A DNA stretch of 64,000 nucleotides from Chloracidobacterium sp. (lineage in GTDB: Bacteria; Acidobacteriota; Blastocatellia; Pyrinomonadales; Pyrinomonadaceae): positions 744,001-808,000 of the forward strand of contig JADKKB010000007.1 of assembly GCA_016720705.1 (NCBI GenBank), given 5' to 3'. A program made the translations under genes and the position numbers. The notes below the pieces were generated by a model, which ran no database searches, was not told the origin of the DNA, and saw only the letters and a program-made list of their open reading frames with translations. Position 1 is the stretch's first letter. Every line of letters starts with the position of its first letter. Of the stretch, positions 1-8,735 are shown piece after piece.

Positions 1-1170
1 AGTGACGTCATTCTCCACCTTGACCAGTGTCCCGAGTGCTTTGAGGTAGTTGAAACATCGACGTCCCGGAGCAAACAACTCATCGATCTCCAATTTGCCG
101 ACAGCGAGCGTGACGCCTTTCATCTAAGTTACGCCGAACACCTGGAGCCATTTGTTGACGAAACCGCTGACGCCGTCACGCGAGAGATCGTCGAAACGCA
201 CACGGATAGTTGTTCGGCCTGCGCCTTTCAACTTCGCGAACTGCGAGAATTTGCTGAAACATTGCGTCTGCACGAGATCGAACGCCAAGCAAAACAGCCG
301 CTGGGACTAATCGCCGCGATCCGTACCTGGGCCGGAAGTTTATCGCACAATCGTGCTTTACGCCTTGTGCTGCCCGCGGCGGCACTGCTTTTGATCGGGA
401 TGGCTGCATTTCTGTATCAACGGACGCTCCCTGAACCCGAATTGACCGCCGAACCCGTGGCCAATGTGTCACCCGCATCGTCGGACGACGCAAAGGTCGA
501 GCCAGTGGCCGATACAGATACCGCCGAGGTCGCCGACGGCAACCCGAGTGATGCAAGCACCACTCTGAAATTAAGAGCGATCGAGCCCAAAATTGATCGC
601 GCTGAAATAAAGGCCGTCGATATCGTCGGAAAAGCTCCCGTCGCTCCGAGTCTCCGCCTGCCCGACTTCTTAGCGTTGATCCGGCCACGAACGACCTTAC
701 GCGGCAAGAGCGATCCATCCGGCGTGACGCTCTCGCCAAATGGCGAAGCCGTTCGCAACGGATCGCCCGACTTCGCCTGGCCGGCATTTGGACCGAAAGG
801 CGGTCAATATATTCTTGAATTATTTGACGAAAACGATGATCCTGTAATGGTTAGCCCGCCCGTCACGGCCACGCATTGGCGGTTCGACAGGCCGCTCCGG
901 CAAGGCAGCATTTACAAGTGGGAAGTCCGGACCGAGGACGCAAAGAGCCAATTTAGTGCATTCGCCGGTCGTTTCAAGGTGCTCGATGAACGGGCACTGG
1001 CCGCGGTAAACGCCGTGTCCGTGGCGAAGCCGTTCGATCGCGGCGTCGCCCTCGCGTCCAATGGCCTATTGACCGAAGCCAAAGCGGCTTTCCGCCAAGC
1101 GATCAAGACCGGCGACCGCGCCGACCTAGCCCGACAGTACCTCCGGCAGATCACCACAGATAAAAACTAG
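1..1170 (+). CDS. Zinc-finger (zf-HC2-like) anti-sigma-type membrane protein, 5'-truncated
   Basis: The frame is open from base 1, so the gene starts outside the window; the first ATG at 262 is internal. Two H-x3-C-x2-C motifs are visible (HLDQCPEC at the very start and HTDSCSAC near base 202), the signature of anti-sigma-factor zinc fingers. A single hydrophobic segment follows (bases about 355-420), then an acidic Pro/Ala/Thr-rich linker and a soluble C-terminal domain. The layout, cytosolic zinc fingers followed by one membrane helix and an outer domain, is that of an anti-sigma factor or a related membrane regulator. A cognate sigma factor would be expected just upstream, outside the window. 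The target is unknown. Confidence 0.75.
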   Translation, partial: SDVILHLDQCPECFEVVETSTSRSKQLIDLQFADSERDAFHLSYAEHLEPFVDETADAVTREIVETHTDSCSACAFQLRELREFAETLRLHEIERQAKQPLGLIAAIRTWAGSLSHNRALRLVLPAAALLLIGMAAFLYQRTLPEPELTAEPVANVSPASSDDAKVEPVADTDTAEVADGNPSDASTTLKLRAIEPKIDRAEIKAVDIVGKAPVAPSLRLPDFLALIRPRTTLRGKSDPSGVTLSPNGEAVRNGSPDFAWPAFGPKGGQYILELFDENDDPVMVSPPVTATHWRFDRPLRQGSIYKWEVRTEDAKSQFSAFAGRFKVLDERALAAVNAVSVAKPFDRGVALASNGLLTEAKAAFRQAIKTGDRADLARQYLRQITTDKN

Positions 1171-1188
1171 TCCATTTTACGATCGGTA

Positions 1189-1415
1189 CTAACGTGCAAA
1201 TCGCTGTTCGTAGGCGGTGTTGGCGGATTCGTGTTTGAGGGTGAGGCCGTTGTCGTCGAGGCCGTTGATCAGGCAGTGGCGGCGAAAATCATCGACGGCA
1301 AACGTTCGTGCAAACGCGTCTCCGTCGGTGACGGTGCAGGTAACGAGTCGATCGTGAACCACTTATCAGGAGCGGCGGCCGCGGCCAGTGTGACCAGCTT
1401 AGGCGGTAGGCTCGC
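1189..1415 (-). pseudogene. leuD: Decayed 3' end of leuD (isopropylmalate dehydratase small subunit)
   Basis: Read on the minus strand, the stop codon is at 1189-1191. The preceding 57 codons give a clear LeuD C-terminus, with motifs FRRHCLINGLDD, GLTLKHE and a final AYEQRFAR. Going upstream, this frame hits a stop near 1361. A LeuD-like stretch (LPPKL...KWFTID) continues in another frame, so at least one frameshift is present. No N-terminal LeuD sequence and no leuC are visible. This is a gene remnant; the plus-strand ORF over the same bases is its antisense shadow. Confidence 0.7.
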
Positions 1416-1427
1416 TGAAAGCCACGA

Positions 1428-1472
1428 TTATACAATTCCCTTTTGTATAAGCTTTCGTAATGCCGCTATAAT
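1428..1472 (+). promoter_or_regulatory. LysR-type operator dyad overlapping a sigma-70-like promoter
   Basis: A perfect 8-bp inverted repeat, TTATACAA (1428-1435) and TTGTATAA (1443-1450), is separated by 7 bp and contains the T-N11-A spacing typical of LysR boxes. Its right arm supplies a -35-like TTGTAT (1443-1448), 18 bp before a perfect TATAAT (1467-1472). The gene downstream is a LysR regulator starting at 1552. The arrangement suggests autoregulation; this is inferred, not shown. Confidence 0.6.
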
Positions 1473-1551
1473 CTATTTCGGCTAGCGTTAAACTGAGCAA
1501 TTTTCGATCGACTGTCGAGCATCTTACGGCACCGCCGTCTTAAATCGGGTT

Positions 1552-2433
1552 ATGGACATCAATCAATTAGAGGTTTTGGTCACGGTTGCTCGCGAACGCA
1601 GTTTTTCGCGGGCAGCGGAGGTTCTCGACCGCACACAGCCCGCGATCAGCCAGGCGATCAGGCGACTGGAGATCGAACTCGGCGAGCGATTGTTCGACCG
1701 CTCATCCAAGGACGGGACTCTGACTTTTGCCGGCGAGGTTTTGCTCGACTATGCCCGACAGATGATGAATCTGCGGTATGCGGCACAGACGGCACTTGTC
1801 GAGATGCGCAACCTGCAGCACGGCAAGGTCACGATCAGCGCCAATGAACATACGGTATTTTTCCTGCTTCCGGCGATCGCGGAGTTTCGCCGCCGGCATC
1901 CGCTGATCAAGATCGAGGTACAGCGCGGCGTAGCCAGCCGCATCCCAAAGCAGATCACTGCCCGCGAAGTCGAACTCGGGATCATATCGTTTTCGCCAAA
2001 CGACGAATCGATCGTTTCGATCCCGGTTTTGACGGACGCTTTGACTCTGATCGTCGCTCCGCAGCATCGATTTGCATCTGCCGGAACGATCTCAATCAAG
2101 CAACTTGGAATCGAAAGTTTTATCGCGCACAACGCTCCCTCGCCCTACAGGCAAAAGGTGATCGAGGCTTTTGATAAGCACAATACGCCGCTCAATATCG
2201 CGGTCGAGTTGCCGTCACTTGAGGCGATCAAAAAGTTAGTGCAAAGCGGGGATGGTGTCGCACTTGTTCCGCGACTGACTGCCAAGAGCGAGATCGAGGC
2301 CGGACAATTGGCGGCAGTGTCGGTCAAGGAGATGCAGCTCGAGCGAAAACTCCATATTGTCTATCGCAAAAACTCGGAATTATCGCACGCCGCTCAGGAA
2401 TTTATAAAGATCGCCAAAGAAATCAACGGATAA
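1552..2433 (+). CDS. LysR-family transcriptional regulator
   Basis: The 293-residue length is normal for the family. Residues 1-60 form the winged helix-turn-helix (start MDINQLE, then FSRAAEVL and TQPAISQAIRRLE). The rest is the periplasmic-binding-like effector domain, with the usual SGDGVALVPR segment near residue 235. ATG at 1552 fits the family start and lies about 80 bp after the promoter. It stands next to a decayed leuD, so it may once have controlled leucine genes, but the effector cannot be read from sequence. Confidence 0.9.
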   Translation: MDINQLEVLVTVARERSFSRAAEVLDRTQPAISQAIRRLEIELGERLFDRSSKDGTLTFAGEVLLDYARQMMNLRYAAQTALVEMRNLQHGKVTISANEHTVFFLLPAIAEFRRRHPLIKIEVQRGVASRIPKQITAREVELGIISFSPNDESIVSIPVLTDALTLIVAPQHRFASAGTISIKQLGIESFIAHNAPSPYRQKVIEAFDKHNTPLNIAVELPSLEAIKKLVQSGDGVALVPRLTAKSEIEAGQLAAVSVKEMQLERKLHIVYRKNSELSHAAQEFIKIAKEING

Positions 2434-2552
2434 CCGTTCTTTTGTTCGCTAATTTTCTATCCTTTAAGACATTTTTCGGTTAGAATTATGGACAAGTTTT
2501 GCTCCGTGCAAATGAATATCTTTCTAAACTCTTCTATAATCGGTGGTAAGCA

Positions 2553-2885
2553 ATGACTGAAAATATTCCCAGTGAAGCTAGCTCTCCTTCCGAACGCCGT
2601 GATTCGGACCGTAAAAAGTTGATCGTTGACGTCAGATTTGAGGGCGGCGACGGTACGGGTATCGCAAATACCCGCGATATCGGGGTTGGCGGCCTGTATA
2701 TGACGACGACCTCGACCCTTGATATTGGCACGCCGATATTGATGAATGTCAGCGTCGCGGGCCGCGAAATGCATATTGCGGGCGTTGTGGTATATTCGGA
2801 CCCGGGCCACGGTGTCGGTGTCCGTTTTAAGGATCTGGCGGCCGATGACCTTGACTATCTTCGCAGTGAACTTAACTTAGCCTAA
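2553..2885 (+). CDS. PilZ-domain protein
   Basis: A single-domain protein of 110 residues. It shows an R15-R16-x3-R20 motif and, about 22 residues later, D42-I-G-V-G-G. These correspond to the RxxxR and D/NxSxxG c-di-GMP-binding signatures of PilZ domains, although the central Ser of the second motif is Gly here. It may therefore bind c-di-GMP weakly or act as an adaptor. It is followed 12 bp later by the carboxylate-amine ligase gene and may share its transcript. Confidence 0.8.
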   Translation: MTENIPSEASSPSERRDSDRKKLIVDVRFEGGDGTGIANTRDIGVGGLYMTTTSTLDIGTPILMNVSVAGREMHIAGVVVYSDPGHGVGVRFKDLAADDLDYLRSELNLA

Positions 2886-2897
2886 CGTCAAATAAAT

Positions 2898-4019
2898 ATG
2901 TTCGATCAATTTACGCTCGGTATTGAAGAAGAATTTCAGATAGTTGACCCCGACACACGGGAGTTGAAATCTCACGTTTCAGAGATCCTCGATGAGGGAA
3001 AGCTCCTGCTTGGTGAAAAGATCAAGCCGGAAATGATCCAGTCAATGATCGAGGTCGGCACGGGCGTCTGTGCAAATATCCAGGAAGCTCGCGAAGACCT
3101 GACCAAATTACGCTGTATCATTTCGAGCCTCGCCCGAAAAAAGAATATGGCGATCGTCGCCGCTTCGACGCACCCGTTCTCAAAATGGTCGGAACAGGAG
3201 ATCTATGACGGCGACCGCTATAAGTTGCTTGTCGATGAACTGCAAATGGTCGCACGCAGTCTGCTGATCTTCGGTTTACACGTCCACGTCGGCATCCCGG
3301 ACCTCGAGAAACGCATTCAGGTAATGAACGCGGCACGATACTTTCTGCCGCACGTACTCGCATTGACGACGTCGTCACCGTTTTGGCTCGGATTCAATAG
3401 CGGGCTCAAATCATACCGCAGCGAAGTATTTAAGAAGTTTCCGCGTACGGAGATCCCGGACACATTTGAGTCGTACCAACAGTATCAGGCCTACGTTGAT
3501 CTGCTGGTCAAGATGAATTGTATCCAGAATGGATCAAAGGTCTGGTGGGATGTCCGCCCGCACCATCTGTTCCCGACCCTCGAATTTCGCATTTGCGACA
3601 TACCGACCCGCGTCGATGACACGATCGCGATCGCCGCACTGTTTCAGGCTATCGTCGCAAAACTGATGGTCTTGAATGAGGGCAATATCGGATTTCGCAT
3701 CTATCATCGCCGCCTCATCCTCGAAAATAAATGGCGGGCCATCCGCTATGGTTTGGACGGGATGATGCTCGACCTCGGCAAGCAAAAAGAAGTTCCGGCA
3801 CGCGACCTGATCCGCGAATTACTCGATTTCATCGATGACGTGGTCGATCCGCTTGATTCACGCAAGGAGATCGAACACATCCACACGATACTCGAACGCG
3901 GAACCTCTGCCGACGAGCAATTGCGGGTGTGGGAAGCAACGGGCGGCGACCTCAATGCAGTCGTTGATATGCTGATGATCAACACGCTCGAGAATGTGCC
4001 GGCAAACTGCTTTGATTAG
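2898..4019 (+). CDS. Carboxylate-amine ligase, GCS2/YbdK family
   Basis: A 373-residue protein starting FTLGIEEEFQIVDP, the hallmark N-terminus of the glutamate-cysteine ligase type 2 (YbdK/EgtA-like) family. LHVHVGIPD and a VRPHHLFPTLEFRICD segment supply the ATP/metal-site residues expected in the fold. Members form gamma-glutamyl or other amide bonds at the expense of ATP; weak glutamate-cysteine ligase activity is known for YbdK. The substrate here is unknown. The 3' end overlaps the convergent SIMPL gene by 4 bp. Confidence 0.88.
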   Translation: MFDQFTLGIEEEFQIVDPDTRELKSHVSEILDEGKLLLGEKIKPEMIQSMIEVGTGVCANIQEAREDLTKLRCIISSLARKKNMAIVAASTHPFSKWSEQEIYDGDRYKLLVDELQMVARSLLIFGLHVHVGIPDLEKRIQVMNAARYFLPHVLALTTSSPFWLGFNSGLKSYRSEVFKKFPRTEIPDTFESYQQYQAYVDLLVKMNCIQNGSKVWWDVRPHHLFPTLEFRICDIPTRVDDTIAIAALFQAIVAKLMVLNEGNIGFRIYHRRLILENKWRAIRYGLDGMMLDLGKQKEVPARDLIRELLDFIDDVVDPLDSRKEIEHIHTILERGTSADEQLRVWEATGGDLNAVVDMLMINTLENVPANCFD

Positions 4020-4807
4020 TTGAGTTGGAAAACCACGGTAACCGTCGACTCGATATTGATCGTACCGACCGAGAAAGTTGCAAGTTTATTTGTGATCGAC
4101 ACTGTTCGTGGCGTCGTTAAGTCTAAGCCGGATCTGTAGTTGGCATTCAAATTACCCGTAGAATAATATTTGTCTGAGGCGTTTCCTTCGTTGATCTTGA
4201 TCGCCTTTCCGATGGTCTGCCCGATCGCTCCGGTCATCGCTTGAGCCTTTTCGTAAGCGGCTTTCATTGCCATTTCACGAGCTTTTTGACGAAGTTCGAT
4301 CAATTTTGACGTTTCGAAGCTCACACTGTCGATCTCTGTTGGCTGCGTTGTTAAGATCTCGTTAAATATCGCCTCGAACACTTCGAGTTTGGTCAACTTG
4401 AAGGTTACCGACCGCGAAACTTCATATCCCTGAAATTCGCGCGTACCGATCTCATCACCGTCCTCGTCGTATATCGGCTTTTGTCGGTCGCGGGTCGAGA
4501 TATATTTCATCGAGACCGAGATGTTGTTCGTACGGACGTCCTGCGGTGGAATGGCGTATTTTCTGGCAATTTGCAACATCTTAGCAACGCCATCTTCATT
4601 TGCTTTCCGCGCGGTCTGAAGGTCTTTGTCGACTTTGGTGAAATCGACAGAGATAGTTGCCGAATCAGGTTCCACGGCGATCTCAGCCTTTCCCGTGACC
4701 TCGATGATCGGGATATTTATACTATCGGTTTTTGATTGTGCTGACGAAGGGTAGGTTGCGAGAGAGAGCAGAGCGAGGGTAAATAAGATCAGAGATTTAC
4801 GTTTCAT
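4016..4807 (-). CDS. SIMPL-domain (DUF541) secreted protein
   Basis: Reading from ATG at 4807 gives a signal peptide (basic MKRKS, hydrophobic core, cleavage region PSSAQS) followed by EVTGKAEIAVEPDSATISVDF, typical of the SIMPL/DUF541 family. It also has the family's QDVRTNNISV and MKAAYEKAQAM stretches. The frame stays open 57 codons further upstream, but that extension is low-complexity and lies in the spacer to the amidotransferase gene. The family is periplasmic or outer-membrane with poorly defined function. Confidence 0.82.
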   Translation of the reverse strand: MKRKSLILFTLALLSLATYPSSAQSKTDSINIPIIEVTGKAEIAVEPDSATISVDFTKVDKDLQTARKANEDGVAKMLQIARKYAIPPQDVRTNNISVSMKYISTRDRQKPIYDEDGDEIGTREFQGYEVSRSVTFKLTKLEVFEAIFNEILTTQPTEIDSVSFETSKLIELRQKAREMAMKAAYEKAQAMTGAIGQTIGKAIKINEGNASDKYYSTGNLNANYRSGLDLTTPRTVSITNKLATFSVGTINIESTVTVVFQLN

Positions 4808-4862
4808 AGCATTTTGGGGTACTGCCGGCGAAACTCTTCGATCACTGCGTGACCGATGCCGA

Positions 4863-5783
4863 TCAGCTGTTCGATCGATGTTTAAGTGCCAGTTTGAGAA
4901 AGTTTTCAAACAAAATACGACCGTCCCGCGATTCATTGGGGTGCTCCCAGCGGGTCGGATTGGTCGACCAATCCTCAAATGATTTTTCGAGATGAAACTG
5001 CACGGAGTAGATAAGTTGGCCTTCGCTACGCTTGACCATCATCTGATTTTTGCAGAGATAAGAGGTTGCGAGTAGCTTGAAGCCCTCCGGGACGCCATCG
5101 ATCTGGACGCCGTGATTTTGCCAAACGCGCAAAATATCATCATCCGTCGTATAGTCCTGCCATATTCCCGACTCTCTGTCATCATTACCCTCGAAGATCG
5201 GATCTGTGATATCGACAATTTTTACAAATCGGTACTGGTACTCCACCACGCGGCCCGAACGCTTGGCCCGGAGTTCGCGATCGTCGAGTGTCTTGAGGCT
5301 TGCACCGAACGACACTCCGACAAGCTGATGAGCACCGCATATGGCCAGAACCGGGATCTTGGTGTGGAGTATGAAGTCCGCAAATTCCTTTAAGTGCTTC
5401 GGGTTGTAATAGTCAAAATCTGAATACGTGCCGCTCATTACGATCGCATCGGGCCTAAACTGCTTTGCGGCGGCCGCGACCTCGGAAAGGTGCACTGTCA
5501 TCGTCTTTGGACTTTGGACGAGTCGCAGCAGATTTTTGGCAATATTGTTACACGCCATTCCGGCGACTTTTCGTTCAAATTCGAGTTTATTCTTTGCAGT
5601 GCCGCTCCACTCGCGCAGGGCGAGATCCGACATATCCGATTCGTATCTGAGCAGATTGTTGACGATCAAAACCTTGGCGTGCGGTATGCGCTTTTCGATC
5701 GGCTCATAACGGCAGAACGCGTTTTGTTTATACGGGAAAGGCAATGATTCGATTTCGGGTGCTTTGGCGACAGCGTCAAACAT
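4863..5783 (-). CDS. Class I glutamine amidotransferase-like protein
   Basis: A 306-residue protein with a type 1 GATase domain over its C-terminal two thirds. The nucleophile elbow is LAICGAHQ (Cys149), and VQFHLE near residue 270 supplies the His/Glu pair. No synthetase domain is fused, and the N-terminal 100 residues are unfamiliar. Homologues act as stand-alone amidotransferases or gamma-glutamyl hydrolases. It is minus-strand, upstream of the SIMPL gene and downstream of a small Cys-rich protein. The substrate is unknown. Confidence 0.75.
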   Translation of the reverse strand: MFDAVAKAPEIESLPFPYKQNAFCRYEPIEKRIPHAKVLIVNNLLRYESDMSDLALREWSGTAKNKLEFERKVAGMACNNIAKNLLRLVQSPKTMTVHLSEVAAAAKQFRPDAIVMSGTYSDFDYYNPKHLKEFADFILHTKIPVLAICGAHQLVGVSFGASLKTLDDRELRAKRSGRVVEYQYRFVKIVDITDPIFEGNDDRESGIWQDYTTDDDILRVWQNHGVQIDGVPEGFKLLATSYLCKNQMMVKRSEGQLIYSVQFHLEKSFEDWSTNPTRWEHPNESRDGRILFENFLKLALKHRSNS

Positions 5784-5817
5784 ATAGACAATTGCGGCAG
5801 AGACATCTCCGCCCTTG

Positions 5818-6024
5818 TTAGGTAATTATATCATCAATCAATGCGCCGTAAAGACCGACGAAGGCTGCGCACTTAAAATGCGGCTCGTTTCGCTGGCCCA
5901 GGCGGTTCAGATCACAATAGATCTCTTCGTCCGGATCATCAAATTTCTCACAGATTCGGCACATCTCCGGTGTCGGGATCGACGTTGCATCAAGTTCGTT
6001 TCCGTCATCGTCATAGTACGGCAT
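5818..6024 (-). CDS. Small cysteine-containing protein of unknown function
   Basis: A 68-residue acidic protein with CRIC, then YC and KC, four cysteines that could bind a zinc ion. It lies 34 bp upstream of the amidotransferase gene and 12 bp downstream of the preceding minus-strand gene, which suggests one transcript. No family recognised by eye; a partial rubredoxin-like or zinc-ribbon fold is possible. Confidence 0.55.
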   Translation of the reverse strand: MPYYDDDGNELDATSIPTPEMCRICEKFDDPDEEIYCDLNRLGQRNEPHFKCAAFVGLYGALIDDIIT

Positions 6025-6036
6025 CTTTTACACCTT

Positions 6037-6510
6037 TCACGACCGCTGGCGTGTCTGACGATTGAACTCCGGCATTAGCGCTCCGGCGCCGATATCGGCG
6101 ATTCCCTTTCGGACGAGCCCGAGAATTGTTCTTCTCAAACGCTTTCGGGCCACCTCGGAGCGATCATCGGACTCAGCATCGACAAGCAAAAGCATCTTCT
6201 GCCACGACGTCTCCAATTCGTCGGCGGCGGCCGAGATCTTAGTGATGTCATAGGGCACGGCAAAGGACGTGCAACCGAGCCGTGCGAAAACGCGCAAGTA
6301 TCTGGCCATCGCGAGATCCGGACACGAAAAGCGTCGCTTTCCCACCTTTAATTCGATCCCTAGCAGTGTGTATTGGATCTCGGCAATATTTTCGCGTTCG
6401 GAAACCTCGAGCGAATACGAGCGGGTCCGTTGCGAGCGGATCTTTTCCTCGTAGATCGTCGGGATCCATTCGGCCCCGAGGGCTCCGAGGATGGTGTTAC
6501 TTCTGTCCAT
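6037..6510 (-). CDS. Hypothetical protein
   Basis: A 157-residue soluble protein with no signal peptide or membrane segment. It has mixed alpha/beta character and a basic C-terminal region (KRLRRTILGLVRKG). It starts 19 bp after the nuoN stop, so it may be read through from the nuo operon. No known family recognised. Confidence 0.55.
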   Translation of the reverse strand: MDRSNTILGALGAEWIPTIYEEKIRSQRTRSYSLEVSERENIAEIQYTLLGIELKVGKRRFSCPDLAMARYLRVFARLGCTSFAVPYDITKISAAADELETSWQKMLLLVDAESDDRSEVARKRLRRTILGLVRKGIADIGAGALMPEFNRQTRQRS

Positions 6511-6529
6511 TGGCCAAGGGTACGGTCGT

Positions 6530-8074
6530 TTACTTCTCGGCTGTGATGACCGCCGCGGCCGGCAAGTGCGAAAACTTATCGATCACCGACTCGCTGAAAA
6601 TGCCGAAATAGAAAACACCAAGCACCATTATGACCAAGGCCACCGCGAAGCCTATCGGCATCTTTGGTTCGACCCATTCGGTCGTTCGTTCGCGGAAAAA
6701 CATCACGACGATCAGCCGTAGGTAATAGTAAGCCGAGATCGCCGTATTCACGACCGCTACGACGACCATTATCGTAAGCAGAGTGCTGCCGGCCTCAAGT
6801 GCCGGCCTAAAGACGAGGATCTTGCCCATAAAGCCCGCGGTCAGCGGCAACCCGAGCAGGCTGAGCATAAATAGCGAAAGCGAAAATGCGAGAACGGGCG
6901 ACTTAAACCCGATTCCGTTGTAGTCTTCGAACTCGGCTCGCCGATCATTCTTTTGTGCTACGAGGGCGACGATGGCAAAAGCACCAAGATTGGTCACCGC
7001 GTAGGTCAACATATAAAAAGCAACTGCCGCTATCGCCTCTTCGCGTGCCGCCGGGGTTTTAGCCGCACCCGCACCGATAAAGCCGACGAGGGCATAGCCC
7101 GCGTGAGCGATCGACGAATACGCAAGCATTCGTTTGACGTTGGTCTGCATCACCGCCGCCACGTTACCGATGATCATCGTCAGCATCGCCAGCACGGCAA
7201 GAGCGGTTATCCACGTTTGATGCAGCAATCCCGAGGCCTGCACACCGGCGATCAGCGGAAAACCAAGTACGAAGATACGCATAAACGACGCAAAGGCCGC
7301 CGCTTTCGGGCCCGCCGCCATAAATCCTGTGACCGGCGTCGGAGCACCTTCGTAAACGTCCGGCGTCCAAACGTGGAACGGAGCCATACCGATCTTAAAA
7401 CCAAATCCGACCAGCATCATCGCTGCTCCGACCAGCAAGAGAGCCGGGAAATTCGGGTTAGCGATCTTGGCGGCGATCTGCGTCAGATCGGTGCTGCCGG
7501 TCGCGCCATAGACAAGCGCCATACCGTATAGCAGAAATGCTGAGGCAATTGAACCGAGAATGAAGTATTTCATCGACGATTCATTAGAACGCAGATCGCC
7601 TCGTCTGAGGCCCGCCATTACGTATGTCGCGATCGACAGTGTCTCAAGCCCAAGGAAAATGACCACGAGGTTATTGCCGGCCGACATCATCATCATTCCG
7701 AAGGTGGCAAACATCAGAAGCGCGTGATATTCGCCCGCCGGAACGTCTTCGCGTTCGACCCAGACAGTCGAAACAAGGATCGTCATCGCCGACACAAAGA
7801 GAAAGACGAACCCGAAACTGAGCCTTAGATTGTCGTGGGCGATCATTCCGCCCCAGGCATTACCCTGTGGGTAACTGCCCCACATCGTCGCCAACAAAAT
7901 GCCCGATGCGGCCAATCCGATCAATGAGATCGCACCCGAGACCATTCGCTGTTTCGGAAAAAAGCTATCGTATAGCATTACGATAATGCCGGCCACAGCC
8001 ACGATGAGTTCGGGCATTATAACCGTCACGTTCACGCTCGGTGCTAATAGATCTGTTAGGAAAAACGTGTTCAT
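6530..8074 (-). CDS. nuoN: NADH-quinone oxidoreductase subunit N
   Basis: Antiporter-like membrane subunit of complex I, 514 residues and hydrophobic throughout. Family segments include FLGLETLSIATYVMAG near the N-terminal third, FKIGMAPFHVWTPDVYEGAPTP with the conserved Lys/His of the proton path, and MLAYSSIAHAGYAL. It is the last subunit gene of the operon, as usual, but it is separated from nuoM by a DUF1684 gene. Confidence 0.96.
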   Translation of the reverse strand: MNTFFLTDLLAPSVNVTVIMPELIVAVAGIIVMLYDSFFPKQRMVSGAISLIGLAASGILLATMWGSYPQGNAWGGMIAHDNLRLSFGFVFLFVSAMTILVSTVWVEREDVPAGEYHALLMFATFGMMMMSAGNNLVVIFLGLETLSIATYVMAGLRRGDLRSNESSMKYFILGSIASAFLLYGMALVYGATGSTDLTQIAAKIANPNFPALLLVGAAMMLVGFGFKIGMAPFHVWTPDVYEGAPTPVTGFMAAGPKAAAFASFMRIFVLGFPLIAGVQASGLLHQTWITALAVLAMLTMIIGNVAAVMQTNVKRMLAYSSIAHAGYALVGFIGAGAAKTPAAREEAIAAVAFYMLTYAVTNLGAFAIVALVAQKNDRRAEFEDYNGIGFKSPVLAFSLSLFMLSLLGLPLTAGFMGKILVFRPALEAGSTLLTIMVVVAVVNTAISAYYYLRLIVVMFFRERTTEWVEPKMPIGFAVALVIMVLGVFYFGIFSESVIDKFSHLPAAAVITAEK

Positions 8075-8095
8075 TTTACTTTATTCGCCCTCGAG

Positions 8096-8731
8096 TCAAT
8101 GCGGCCCCTTGTAACCGGTGTACTCGTATCTTTTCTCACCCGCCGTCACACTCACGTTCAGCGAATTCTCCTTTGGAGGGATCGGACAATTGTATTTATC
8201 ACTGCCATATGCACAATTCGGATTGTACGCAAGATTAAAGTCCAATTTTACCGAGCCTTTCCCAGGCTTCTTAATATCAATATAACGGCCTCCGCCGTAT
8301 GTCTCCGTCCGGTTCGTCAAGTCCTTGAACGGAACGAACAGCAGGTCGGCGTATTCCGGAAACTTCTCTAATACCGCAGGATCCATCTGATACACGCTCA
8401 GTGTTTGCGGTTCTCCGGCCAACTCGAATGTCAATAGTCCGTACTTTACGAACTTTTTAGTGATACCCGACGATGTCGGCATCTGAAAATACTTTTCGCT
8501 CGGAGTTCGCGTAAATTTGGCATTTACTCTGAACGCCGTATCATTGTCAAAATAATTTAAGCCCTTAAAGCTCGCAAGATCTTCGTCCTTCAACGGCGAT
8601 TCCGCCTTGTTCCTAAATTCAGCGTCACGGCCGTCCCTAAATACCTTGGCGTCGGTCGTGCCGTAATACGCTTGGCTGCTGACTGACAGGGCAGCACTGA
8701 GCAGCAATATCAAAGTTACGGTTAACCGCAT
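8096..8731 (-). CDS. DUF1684 secreted protein inside the nuo operon
   Basis: 211 residues with a signal peptide (MRLTVTLILLLSAALSVSSQA). The C-terminal half has the DUF1684 hallmark: DFNLAYNPNCAY followed by NCPIPPKENSLNVSVTAGEK. The function of DUF1684 is unknown. The gene sits between nuoM (4 bp away) and nuoN (21 bp away) in the same direction, so it is almost certainly co-transcribed with complex I. Confidence 0.85.
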   Translation of the reverse strand: MRLTVTLILLLSAALSVSSQAYYGTTDAKVFRDGRDAEFRNKAESPLKDEDLASFKGLNYFDNDTAFRVNAKFTRTPSEKYFQMPTSSGITKKFVKYGLLTFELAGEPQTLSVYQMDPAVLEKFPEYADLLFVPFKDLTNRTETYGGGRYIDIKKPGKGSVKLDFNLAYNPNCAYGSDKYNCPIPPKENSLNVSVTAGEKRYEYTGYKGPH

Positions 8732-8735
8732 AAAG

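Noticed and set aside
1231..1485. Plus-strand ORF of 84 codons
   Set aside because: It is the antisense of a recognisable LeuD C-terminus and has no family features.
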